DNA from: Sulfurimonas sp.
GTDB lineage: Bacteria; Campylobacterota; Campylobacteria; Campylobacterales; Sulfurimonadaceae
Length of the DNA stretch: 9,432 nt
Direction of reading: 5' to 3'
Assembly: GCA_030673275.1 (NCBI GenBank)
Contig: DAOVJL010000026.1
Location: 1-9,432 of the forward strand
Under the pieces are notes generated by a model. It made no database searches, was not told the DNA's origin, and worked only from the letters and a program-made list of their open reading frames with translations. Of the stretch, positions 1-5,897 are shown one piece after another. Position 1 is the stretch's first letter. Each line of letters starts with the position of its first letter. A program made the translations under genes and the position numbers.

Positions 1-1541
1 TGCATACCATAGTAATAAGCCATGTCAAAAAATCTTTTATCACTAAAATTGATGAGCTTTTGAATCTCATTTTTATCAAAGGGACTGTTTTTTATAATAA
101 GCGTGCTTGTCTGCCAGCTTCGAAGGAGCATCAGCTGTTTTTGCGGCTCTTTTACCCCTTTTTTTTCTAAAGCCTCCAGTGCCATAACAAAGAGTGTGAG
201 AGTGTCTTTTGCCGGTAGTTTTATCCATCTGCTTATAGAGAGATAGCCGTTTGGAGAGAGGGTGTTTATAGCATTTTCTATAGATTCTACTGTGTAGAGA
301 TAGTTTTCGCTAATAGATTGAAGACCGGTAGATGATGCTCCAGCAGAGTCCACCATATCCATCTGTATAAGGTCATATTTTTCTTTGCTTGATTTGATAA
401 ACTCTCTCGCTTCTGCTATATAGATATTTACATTTTTTAAAGAGTAGATGTTCCCCGTAAAATCACCATATTTTTTTTCTACAATCTCTACCATCTGAGG
501 ATTTAGCTCAACACCGTCAATCTTTTGCGTATTGTGGTAAAGAGCTTGTAAAATATCAGAGCCTCCGCCTGCACCTATTATAAGAACTTTGTTTAATTTT
601 CTTAAATGATAAGCAAGGGCTGATGTCTGGTAGTCAAGATAGTTTAGTTTTTCCAAACTATCTGGGTACTTAGTTAAAACACTCATCCCATCACCGTTTG
701 TAAATATCCCAAGTTGCAAAGAGGGCTCAGTTAAACAAGCGAGACTCAGTCCCGGAACATAGCGAAAAGGAACTTGAGTGTTTTGTACAACACTAAGAGT
801 TCCAAGAGGTGAGGAGAACTCATCTATAATTTTTGCTCCCTTAACTCTTAGAGTCTGGCTTAGATCTTTGTATTGGCTTAGTTTAAGTTCTACAGCTTTA
901 TTTGGCAAAAACAGTAAAAAAAGAGAGATAACAAAAAACAGTAAAAAAACTTTTTTAGAGCCGATGCGCAGCTCTTTTAATCCAATAGCTGCTGCCACAA
1001 TTCCAACAGTCCCGATAATTTGCAAAATCGAGGTAGGAAAAAAGATGTAGAGCACTCCTAAAATCCCCAGACTTCCTAAACCCGCACCAATCATATCTGC
1101 CCTATAGAGCCGTGAGATATCTGTTTTATAACGCATTATTGCCAAACCGATTCCATTAGCCGCAAAGAAAAAAGGGAGAGTCAAAAGAAGATATATGATA
1201 AAAAGCCAAGCTATCTGTTTGTAATCCCAAAACATCTCTAAAGGATTAAAAGATATCTCCTGTGCAAATAAAAAACAGACAATAGATGAGACACCAAATA
1301 AAAATATGTTGGATATATAGGCAAAAGGAAAATGCTTAAGGAGCCGTTGTTGAAAAAGAGCCAAAAATGTACCGCTTGCCCCGTAGCCTAAGAGAGCAAG
1401 GCTGATAATCATATAGGCAAAATGGTGCCACTGAATAATAGAGAAGAGTTTCATTAGAAGAATTTCGTATGACAAAGCCCCAGCAGAGGTTAGGGCTATG
1501 GAAAAAATAGGCAATCTTGGATTCATCTCAGTGTTTGCCAT
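1..1541 (-). CDS. Polytopic membrane protein with C-terminal spermidine-synthase-like domain (partial, 3' end off window)
   Basis: This is an open frame from an ATG at 1541-1539 to the left edge, giving 513 residues with the C-terminus missing. I see about seven hydrophobic segments (roughly 11-36, 41-63, 74-93, 110-134, 149-168, 171-188 and 197-212). A polar region of about 100 residues follows, then a Rossmann domain with glycine loop GAGGGSD (323-329) and acidic GVELNP (343-348). This is the layout of the fused membrane/spermidine-synthase family, whose biochemical role is generally unknown. The canonical aminopropyltransferase signature is altered: the glycine loop is GAGGGSD rather than GGGDGG, and the DSSDP-type catalytic stretch reads MDMVDSAG. 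Polyamine synthesis is therefore doubtful. AAGGAT, 7 nt before the start, overlaps the end of the upstream methyltransferase gene, so the pair is probably co-transcribed and translationally coupled. Family call is fairly sure; substrate unknown. Confidence 0.8.
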   Translation of the reverse strand, partial: MANTEMNPRLPIFSIALTSAGALSYEILLMKLFSIIQWHHFAYMIISLALLGYGASGTFLALFQQRLLKHFPFAYISNIFLFGVSSIVCFLFAQEISFNPLEMFWDYKQIAWLFIIYLLLTLPFFFAANGIGLAIMRYKTDISRLYRADMIGAGLGSLGILGVLYIFFPTSILQIIGTVGIVAAAIGLKELRIGSKKVFLLFFVISLFLLFLPNKAVELKLSQYKDLSQTLRVKGAKIIDEFSSPLGTLSVVQNTQVPFRYVPGLSLACLTEPSLQLGIFTNGDGMSVLTKYPDSLEKLNYLDYQTSALAYHLRKLNKVLIIGAGGGSDILQALYHNTQKIDGVELNPQMVEIVEKKYGDFTGNIYSLKNVNIYIAEAREFIKSSKEKYDLIQMDMVDSAGASSTGLQSISENYLYTVESIENAINTLSPNGYLSISRWIKLPAKDTLTLFVMALEALEKKGVKEPQKQLMLLRSWQTSTLIIKNSPFDKNEIQKLINFSDKRFFDMAYYYGM

Positions 1542-1551
1542 AAACTAATCC

Positions 1552-2289
1552 TTAGTGTTTTCCTGTAAGAGGCACAAATCTTACCGGCATAATCTGACGG
1601 GTAGTCAAATCTCCTTTTTGATCTTTTTGTATTAAAACAAGATGCTGAACAAAAATAAAACTTCCTACTGGAATTATCATCTTCCCTCCTGGTTTTAGCT
1701 GTTTTAACAGAGGCGGTGGTATATGACCTGCAGAGGCTGTTACGATTATTGCATCATATGGTGCATGCTCTTTCCAGCCATAATAGCCATCTGCAATACG
1801 AGTTTTTATATTTTTATATCCAAGCCGCTTAAGTCTTTTTTTTGCTTTAAGACCAAGAGGTTCAATAACCTCTATAGAGTATACTTCTTTTACGATTTTG
1901 GCAGCAATTGCAGCCTGATAGCCGGAACCTGTACCGATTTCCAGTACTCTGTCTGATGGCTTTAGATTAAGAAGATCTGTCATAATTGCAACAATATATG
2001 GCTGTGATATGGTTTGACCGTACCCTATAGGCAAAGGTCTGTTCTCGTAAGCATTTAAACGACTGTAAAAAGGAACAAATTTATGTCTGGGAACACTGTT
2101 TATAGCATCTATTACCCTTTTATCCAGACTATCTTTTCTTAAATAGTTACTGGTGTTTTTTACCTCTTGTTTAATAATTTTTATTAATTTCTCTCTTTGA
2201 TTATCGTAATATGTACCTGTATTGTTCCCATACAAAAAAGTGTTTAACAATAGAAAAAATAATACAGTAATATTTTTTATTTTTCCCAT
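1552..2289 (-). CDS. pcm: Protein-L-isoaspartate O-methyltransferase with N-terminal signal sequence
   Basis: The family uses S-adenosylmethionine to methylate isoaspartyl residues in aged proteins, starting their repair. Family marks seen: VPRHKFVP (66-73), GYGQTISQP (89-97), the SAM loop VLEIGTGSGYQ (115-125), YDAIIVTASAG (178-188) and LKPGGKMIIPVG (198-209). Length is 245 residues against about 208 for the E. coli enzyme. The excess is mainly an N-terminal extension: a short basic MGKIKN, a hydrophobic core VLFFLLLNTFLY (about 9-20), then GNN. It looks like a Sec signal peptide or membrane anchor, with no lipobox cysteine. No later Met precedes the conserved domain, and AAAGGGTG lies just upstream of the ATG, so the start is firm. 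If exported, the enzyme would need SAM outside the cytoplasm, so the location is inferred. It heads a two-gene leftward unit with the membrane protein gene 10 bp downstream. Confidence 0.93.
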   Translation of the reverse strand: MGKIKNITVLFFLLLNTFLYGNNTGTYYDNQREKLIKIIKQEVKNTSNYLRKDSLDKRVIDAINSVPRHKFVPFYSRLNAYENRPLPIGYGQTISQPYIVAIMTDLLNLKPSDRVLEIGTGSGYQAAIAAKIVKEVYSIEVIEPLGLKAKKRLKRLGYKNIKTRIADGYYGWKEHAPYDAIIVTASAGHIPPPLLKQLKPGGKMIIPVGSFIFVQHLVLIQKDQKGDLTTRQIMPVRFVPLTGKH

Positions 2290-2378
2290 CTTTCACCCTT
2301 TAAAAAGTTTGTTACAGGTTTTAAGCTTATAGATATAATAACATATAATAGAGCAGGTTAAGATTAGTTTCATATAGC

Positions 2379-2406
2379 TTGAGGTTTACATGTAAAACTT
2401 TATAAA
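2379..2406 (+). promoter_or_regulatory. Candidate upstream promoter for the 110-residue gene
   Basis: TTGAGG (2379-2384), 16 bp, then TATAAA (2401-2406) fits a sigma-70-type promoter directed at the gene starting at 2502. The perfect 12-bp palindrome TTTACATGTAAA fills most of the spacer. In such AT-rich DNA chance hexamers are common, so support is modest. Confidence 0.3.
2385..2396. repeat. 12-bp perfect palindrome TTTACATGTAAA
   Basis: The sequence equals its own reverse complement and lies between the divergent genes at 2289 (leftward) and 2502 (rightward), inside the spacer of a promoter-like hexamer pair. It could be a binding site for a dimeric regulator. No second full copy was seen nearby, so function is inferred from symmetry and position only. 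Confidence 0.35.
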
Positions 2407-2414
2407 ACAAAATG

Positions 2415-2427
2415 GCTAATTATTAGC
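2415..2427. repeat. 13-bp perfect inverted repeat GCTAAT-T-ATTAGC
   Basis: Two 6-bp arms with a single central base overlap the -35 zone of the downstream promoter candidate at 2420-2448. That is where a repressor site would be placed. It is distinct in sequence from the palindrome at 2385-2396. Function is inferred from position. Confidence 0.35.
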
Positions 2428-2448
2428 ATATACTAGATAAGTTATAAT
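2420..2448 (+). promoter_or_regulatory. Candidate main promoter for the 110-residue gene
   Basis: A perfect -10 box TATAAT (2443-2448) is preceded 17 bp upstream by a weak -35, TTATTA (3 of 6). Epsilonproteobacterial promoters are known to rely mainly on the -10 box, so this is the better of the two candidates. Transcription would start near 2455, giving a leader of about 45 nt before the ATG at 2502. Confidence 0.5.
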
Positions 2449-2501
2449 ATACTTAATGAGCGAAAGAGGATTTTCTCTAAAATTAGAATAAGGGATAAAT
2501 T

Positions 2502-2834
2502 ATGGATGGTAAAATTATTGTAACCTACAAGGTGTTGTGCCAATCAGATTTAAATAAAGATATATCTTTATCAGATTTGCTTGCGAATGAAAAGGTACTT
2601 AAAGTTATTAAGAGTGAATTTGCAAAAGGTTTGAGAAATATAGAACTATCTTCACAGAGTGAAGATGCATCACTTAGAGTAGCAACTATAAAAGAACTAC
2701 ATACATTTAAAGTATCAAAAGATGACTTTGCAGACCTATTAGCTTTAGCGGAAGATGATGCAACTACAAAAAAGCTATTTAAAAAAGATTGTGATCGCGT
2801 AGAGTTAATTGATATAGAAACATTTATTATTTAA
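2502..2834 (+). CDS. Hypothetical protein, 110 residues
   Basis: I do not recognise this protein. It begins MDGKIIVTYKV, which could be a beta strand, and continues with helix-prone, mixed-charge segments (LANEKVLKVIKSEF, about 27-40; DDFADLLALAEDDATTKKLF, about 74-93), ending in the hydrophobic IETFII. There is no signal peptide, no membrane segment and a single obvious cysteine near residue 13, so it should be a small soluble cytoplasmic protein. AAGGGA, about 7 nt before the ATG, is a good ribosome binding site, and a TATAAT box lies 54 bp upstream. It stands alone, divergent from pcm and convergent with the leftward genes after it. Base composition matches its neighbours. The two palindromes upstream suggest regulated expression, but no function can be assigned. 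Confidence 0.8.
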   Translation: MDGKIIVTYKVLCQSDLNKDISLSDLLANEKVLKVIKSEFAKGLRNIELSSQSEDASLRVATIKELHTFKVSKDDFADLLALAEDDATTKKLFKKDCDRVELIDIETFII

Positions 2835-2839
2835 TGTTA

Positions 2840-2871
2840 TGGAGTTAATTCCGGTTAAAAATCTTTTTTTT
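2840..2871 (+). terminator. Weak possible terminator after the 110-residue gene
   Basis: A small hairpin GGAG-TTAA-TTCC (2841-2852, one G-U pair) is followed 11 nt later by a run of eight T (2864-2871). The stem is short and too far from the T run for a textbook intrinsic terminator. It is the only candidate seen in the convergent spacer. Confidence 0.22.
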
Positions 2872-2872
2872 A

Positions 2873-2891
2873 TAAAAATGGTGTATTTTTA
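2873..2891. repeat. A/T-only hairpin TAAAAAT-GGTGT-ATTTTTA in convergent spacer
   Basis: The 7-bp perfect inverted repeat with a 5-nt loop overlaps the stop codon of the small minus-strand ORF at 2889-2981. It lies directly after the T run that follows the plus-strand gene. It may help end transcription from either side, but the stem is all A-T and a T tract follows it on neither strand. Confidence 0.25.
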
Positions 2892-2981
2892 CAAAACCTT
2901 ACGACTTAGTTTATAAAAAGAGTACTCTAATTTTTCTAAGATAATATATAGTTGTGCATTATATATGCGAAACGTTTGCAT
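2889..2981 (-). CDS. Small ORF, 30 residues, with strong translation signals
   Basis: ATG at 2981-2979, stop TAA at 2891-2889. The predicted protein starts MQTFRIYNAQLYIILEKL and ends YKLSRKVL. It is basic, has a short hydrophobic patch (LYIIL, 11-15) and could form one amphipathic helix, but has no clear transmembrane span. I do not recognise it. Support comes from the signals: AAAGGAG (2993-2987) ends exactly 5 nt before the ATG, the strongest Shine-Dalgarno seen in the window, and a TTATCA-17-TATACT promoter-like pair sits just upstream. It lies 61 bp downstream of uppP on the same strand, so it could be read from its own promoter or as the tail of uppP mRNA. A near-palindrome covers its start codon. 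It could also be a chance ORF within a small RNA. Confidence 0.48.
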   Translation of the reverse strand: MQTFRIYNAQLYIILEKLEYSFYKLSRKVL

Positions 2982-2982
2982 A
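2964..2982 (-). promoter_or_regulatory. Near-palindrome over the start codon of the 30-residue ORF
   Basis: Read on the minus strand, TATGCAAAC pairs with GTTTCGCATA except for one bulged base (2969). The ATG at 2981-2979 lies in the left arm. As RNA this could hide the start codon with AAAGGAG left exposed upstream; as DNA it could be an operator. The symmetry is seen directly; the role is inferred. Confidence 0.3.
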
Positions 2983-2986
2983 ATAT

Positions 2987-2993
2987 CTCCTTT
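2987..2993 (-). promoter_or_regulatory. Strong Shine-Dalgarno AAAGGAG for the 30-residue ORF
   Basis: Seven bases that can pair with the 3' end of 16S rRNA, separated by ATATT (5 nt) from the ATG at 2981-2979. This spacing and length are the main reason for calling the short ORF. The recognised genes here have weaker sites. Confidence 0.5.
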
Positions 2994-3006
2994 AAACTAT
3001 TTATGA

Positions 3007-3035
3007 AGTATAAGCAAATATTATTCCAGTGATAA
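3007..3035 (-). promoter_or_regulatory. Candidate promoter for the 30-residue ORF
   Basis: On the minus strand, TTATCA (3035-3030, 4 of 6 to the -35 consensus), a 17-bp spacer and TATACT (3012-3007, 5 of 6 to the -10 consensus). Transcription would start near 3000, giving a leader of about 19 nt that carries the Shine-Dalgarno. It begins 7 bp after the uppP stop codon. Confidence 0.42.
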
Positions 3036-3042
3036 ATAGTGT

Positions 3043-3813
3043 TTAGTTAAACATTATTAGTAAAATTACCCCGAAGATTATCCTATAAACACCAAAGGCC
3101 ACAAAAGTAAAGCTTTCTAAAAATTTTAAAAATAGTTTTATTGTTAGGTAGGCAACTATAAAAGATACGACAAAACCAACACCTAAAGCTATAAGGTTAG
3201 CATCACTGAACTCTTTATAGTGCTTTAGTAAGTCATAGGCAGTAACCGCACTCATAACAGGAAAAGCAAGCAGAAAACTAAACTCTGCACTGGCTTTTCT
3301 GCTAAGTCCGACAAGCAAAGCACCAATGATAGTGGAACCTGCTCTGCTTGTTCCCGGAATAAGTGCAAATATTTGTGCAAACCCTATTACCAATGATTGT
3401 TTTAGAGTTACCTTTTCAACATCGTCTATTAAATGAGTTTCATTCGGTATAAAGAATTTTTCTACAAGTAAAAATATAACACCGCCAACTATAAACATAA
3501 CAGCTACAACCTGTATGCTAAAAAGTTCTTTTATTTGCGAGGAAAAAAGAAATCCAACAGCACCAATTGGGATAAAGGCCAAAAATATCTTAGTCCATAG
3601 GTCAATATGTTTAATTGTAAATTTATCTTTATAGTTAAATATAACAGCAAAGATTGCAGCAAATTGAATGATAACTTGATATGCTTTAGTTACTGCAGTT
3701 TGGTCTATTCCTAAAAATTCACTAGCTACTATAAGATGACCTGTAGAAGAGATGGGTAAAAATTCTGTAAACCCCTCAATAATACCTAAAATAATTGAAT
3801 CAAAAATAGTCAT
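3043..3813 (-). CDS. uppP: Undecaprenyl-diphosphate phosphatase
   Basis: This integral membrane enzyme removes a phosphate from undecaprenyl diphosphate, recycling the lipid carrier for peptidoglycan and other envelope polymers. Overproduction of the family confers bacitracin resistance. Both signatures are present: [15 protein letters not shown] (13-27), with the two glutamates and the histidine of the active site, and PGTSRAGST (153-161), with the conserved serine and arginine. The remainder is strongly hydrophobic, about 7-8 membrane segments. Length is 256 residues against 273 in E. coli, within family range. ATAAGGGC upstream supports the ATG at 3813. It is divergent from the aminotransferase operon, with a TGC-TAGAAT extended -10 in the spacer. 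A 30-codon ORF follows 61 bp downstream on the same strand. Nothing looks broken. Confidence 0.97.
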   Translation of the reverse strand: MTIFDSIILGIIEGFTEFLPISSTGHLIVASEFLGIDQTAVTKAYQVIIQFAAIFAVIFNYKDKFTIKHIDLWTKIFLAFIPIGAVGFLFSSQIKELFSIQVVAVMFIVGGVIFLLVEKFFIPNETHLIDDVEKVTLKQSLVIGFAQIFALIPGTSRAGSTIIGALLVGLSRKASAEFSFLLAFPVMSAVTAYDLLKHYKEFSDANLIALGVGFVVSFIVAYLTIKLFLKFLESFTFVAFGVYRIIFGVILLIMFN

Positions 3814-3852
3814 TAAAGCCCTTATATATTACATGTTAAACTCTCTGCTGAA

Positions 3853-3878
3853 ATTCTAGCATAAAAATAAAGAGTCAA
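3853..3878 (-). promoter_or_regulatory. uppP: Candidate uppP promoter with extended -10
   Basis: On the minus strand, TTGACT (3878-3873) lies 14 bp before TAGAAT (3858-3853), which carries the TGC of an extended -10. The 14-bp spacing is short, but an extended -10 can work without a -35. Start would be about 33 nt upstream of the ATG. Confidence 0.42.
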
Positions 3879-3893
3879 TTTAAGTTATTTCGA

Positions 3894-3899
3894 TATAAT
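3894..3899 (+). promoter_or_regulatory. -10 box of the aminotransferase-hisZ-purA operon
   Basis: Perfect TATAAT, preceded by a T-rich stretch typical of epsilonproteobacterial promoters and no clear -35. The inferred transcription start near 3906 leaves a leader of about 30 nt. Its upstream zone overlaps the -35 of the divergent uppP promoter. Confidence 0.5.
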
Positions 3900-3901
3900 A
3901 C

Positions 3902-3922
3902 GAGGTTTTAATTAATAACCTC
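3902..3922 (+). promoter_or_regulatory. Inverted repeat GAGGTT-N9-AACCTC near the operon start
   Basis: Perfect 6-bp arms flank a 9-nt AT-only centre that itself contains TTAATTAA. The repeat begins 2 bp after the -10 box and ends 2 bp before the ribosome binding site AGGA (3925-3928). It could be an operator straddling the transcription start, or a 5' hairpin that affects mRNA stability or translation. Confidence 0.4.
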
Positions 3923-3936
3923 TTAGGAATTTTTAC

Positions 3937-5049
3937 ATGTTACTTTTTACACCTGGTCCAACTCCTGTATCTCAGAATGTTCGCAATGCAATGAGTGATG
4001 AGACTATGCACCATCGTACACCAGAATTTGAAGCAATTTTTGAAAAAACAAGAAAACATCTTTTTAATCTTTTTAATACAGATGAAGTGATTATGCTTGC
4101 ATCAAGTGGAACAGGTGCTATGGAAGCAGCTGTTATAAACTTATGTCATAACACATTACTTAGTGTAAACTCTGGAAAATTCGGTGAGAGATTTGGAAAA
4201 ATTGCAACAGCTAATGGTCTGCAAAATGTAGAGATAAAAAATGAGTGGAATACGCCGGTTAGTATAGAAGCTATTGTTGAAGCTGTTAAAAATAATTCTG
4301 ATATTGATGCGATAGCAGTTCAGATTAGTGAATCTGCCGGTGGTTTACGTCATCCGGTTGAAGAGCTTGCAAAGGCTGTAAAAGAGATAAATTCAAACAT
4401 TATGATTATTGCTGATGGAATCACAGCCGTTGGTGTTGAGAAGATTGATGTAACTAACATAGACTGTCTAATTGCAGGTAGTCAAAAAGCACTTATGCTT
4501 CCTCCGGGATTATCAATTCTTGGACTTAGTAATTCTGCAATCGAAAAAGTAGGAGCTGGAAAAGGTTACTATCTTAATCTTGCTTCTGAGATAAAAAAAC
4601 AAAAACAAAACACAACTGCTTACACGGCAGCTACTACTCTGATTATTGGTCTTTTAGAAGTTTTAGAGACTATCGAAAAAGATGGTGGAGTAGAGGCTCT
4701 TTATGAGATAACAGCCATAAGAGCAGAGGCTGTAAAAGCTTCACTTCAAGCACTTGGTCTACATGTATATCCGACATCACCGGCTAAGTCTATGACAACT
4801 ATTGATGATGAGAATGCATCAGAGATTAGAAAACTTCTAAAAGAAGAGTTTGATGTAAATGTTGCCGGCGGACAAGACCATTTAAAAGGTAAGATTTTTA
4901 GAATTAACCAGATGGGACTTATCCCTGTTTATGAGATGGCTTGGGTTGTAAACTCTGTTGAGCTGGCACTTGATAAACTTGGCCGCAGAACTTATGATGG
5001 GACTGCAAACAAAGTTTTTAATGAAATATATTTTGGGGTGAGTAAGTAA
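3937..5049 (+). CDS. Class V PLP-dependent aminotransferase (alanine/serine-glyoxylate aminotransferase family)
   Basis: A fold-type I pyridoxal-phosphate enzyme of 370 residues, usual family length. Seen: N-terminal FTPGPTPV (4-11) and MHHRTPEF (24-31), typical of the alanine/serine-glyoxylate group; the phosphate-holding SSGTGAMEA (56-64); ADGITAVG (159-166), whose Asp160 should contact the cofactor ring; GSQKAL (181-186), with Lys184 as the Schiff-base lysine; and FRINQMG (321-327), whose Arg322 should bind the substrate carboxylate. The substrate cannot be fixed from sequence. Relatives act on alanine, serine, glyoxylate or aspartate, and some may do the phosphoserine step. The ATG at 3937 follows AGGA by 8 nt. 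It is the first gene of the operon, and its TAA overlaps the hisZ ATG by one base, which suggests coupled translation with amino-acid and purine genes. Confidence 0.9.
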   Translation: MLLFTPGPTPVSQNVRNAMSDETMHHRTPEFEAIFEKTRKHLFNLFNTDEVIMLASSGTGAMEAAVINLCHNTLLSVNSGKFGERFGKIATANGLQNVEIKNEWNTPVSIEAIVEAVKNNSDIDAIAVQISESAGGLRHPVEELAKAVKEINSNIMIIADGITAVGVEKIDVTNIDCLIAGSQKALMLPPGLSILGLSNSAIEKVGAGKGYYLNLASEIKKQKQNTTAYTAATTLIIGLLEVLETIEKDGGVEALYEITAIRAEAVKASLQALGLHVYPTSPAKSMTTIDDENASEIRKLLKEEFDVNVAGGQDHLKGKIFRINQMGLIPVYEMAWVVNSVELALDKLGRRTYDGTANKVFNEIYFGVSK

Positions 5050-5897
5050 TGATACTTGAACATGAAATTCCTAACGGAAGTAAACTTTACTTTGGCGAAA
5101 GTGCAAAAGTAAAAAGAGAGATAGAAAAAGTAGCTTCTGATATTTTGGATGCAAATGGCTTTCTTGAGATTGTTACTCCTGTGTTCTCGTACCACCAGCA
5201 TTTAAGTATTGCAGATGAAAAAGAGTTAGTAAAAGTTAATGATGAGAAGAATAACTCTATCTCTTTAAGAGCAGACTCGACTATTGATGTGGTTCGTATA
5301 ATTGAAAAAAGACTAGGCAGAAACACTGAGCAGAAAAAATGGTTTTATGTTCAACCTGTTTTTACTTATCCAACATCAGAGCAGTATCAAGTTGGTGTTG
5401 AGTTTATGGGTGAGAAAAAGCTTTCATCAGTTTTAAATATCTCTATAGATATTTTTAATAAACTTGAAGTTGCACCACTGATTCAAATCTCAAATATGAA
5501 AATACCTCATATTTTAGCTGACATGTTTGATGAGTTGACTTTAGATGATTTTAGACATGTCAATATAGAGAAGTTTTTAAATCTAAAAATTGAGTGGCTA
5601 GAAAAACTTGTATATCTTCAACATGTAGAGCAGGTTGATGAACTGCTTGAAATAGTTCCAGAGATAATCAAAGTGGAACTTATCAAGATGAAAGAGTTGT
5701 GTCAGGAGATAAAGTGTGAAAATAGTGTCTTAGCACCTATGTATTATGCAAAAATGCTTTACTATGATGAACTGTTTTTTAGAGCTATTAGTGCTAATGA
5801 GGTTTTTGCTCGTGGCGGAAGATATAACAATAATGATGTGAGCTCGGTTGGGTTTGCAATCTATACAGATACAATAATTGAAGAGAAAGTGAAATAA
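5049..5897 (+). CDS. hisZ: ATP phosphoribosyltransferase regulatory subunit (HisRS-like)
   Basis: HisZ is a catalytically dead paralogue of histidyl-tRNA synthetase that partners the short form of HisG in the first step of histidine synthesis. Seen: an N-terminal class II synthetase region with [10 protein letters not shown] (37-46); a motif-2-like block from [11 protein letters not shown] (73-83) to [11 protein letters not shown] (98-108) and QVGVEFMG (114-121); and a motif-3-like ARGGRYN (254-260) plus [12 protein letters not shown] (265-276). The GLGLERL-type motif 3 of a real synthetase is replaced, arguing against tRNA charging. At 282 residues it is shorter than many HisZ (near 390); the anticodon-binding C-terminal domain is absent. 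It overlaps the aminotransferase stop and the purA start by one base each (TAATG). hisZ next to purA is a familiar proteobacterial pairing. No hisG lies in the window. Confidence 0.85.
   Translation: MILEHEIPNGSKLYFGESAKVKREIEKVASDILDANGFLEIVTPVFSYHQHLSIADEKELVKVNDEKNNSISLRADSTIDVVRIIEKRLGRNTEQKKWFYVQPVFTYPTSEQYQVGVEFMGEKKLSSVLNISIDIFNKLEVAPLIQISNMKIPHILADMFDELTLDDFRHVNIEKFLNLKIEWLEKLVYLQHVEQVDELLEIVPEIIKVELIKMKELCQEIKCENSVLAPMYYAKMLYYDELFFRAISANEVFARGGRYNNNDVSSVGFAIYTDTIIEEKVK

Noticed and set aside
778..1050. A 90-codon plus-strand open frame
   Set aside because: It lies wholly inside the membrane/spermidine-synthase-like gene on the other strand, its protein has no recognisable family feature, and no ribosome binding site or promoter was apparent.
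1..1541. Calling the left-edge gene a true spermidine synthase (speE)
   Set aside because: The N-terminal membrane half and the altered catalytic motifs do not fit the soluble enzyme.
1723..1956. A 77-codon plus-strand open frame opposite pcm
   Set aside because: pcm is firmly supported by its motifs; the opposite frame is cysteine- and phenylalanine-rich without family features, as expected of an antisense shadow.
2456..2491. An 11-codon ORF (ATG to TAA) just after the TATAAT at 2443-2448, possibly leaderless
   Set aside because: It has no Shine-Dalgarno, is very short and is not rich in any one amino acid that would suggest attenuation, so its position near the inferred start is probably chance.
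2835..3042. A strong intrinsic terminator between the convergent genes
   Set aside because: Only A/T-rich or 4-bp stems were found, and the T run is displaced from them, so nothing better than a low-confidence entry is justified.
4992..5326. Two minus-strand open frames opposite the aminotransferase/hisZ junction
   Set aside because: Both are antisense to well-supported genes and have no recognisable domain or translation signal.
5049..5897. Calling the HisRS-like gene hisS
   Set aside because: The protein is far too short, lacks the anticodon-binding domain and has lost the motif 3 sequence of active histidyl-tRNA synthetases; the position before purA fits hisZ.
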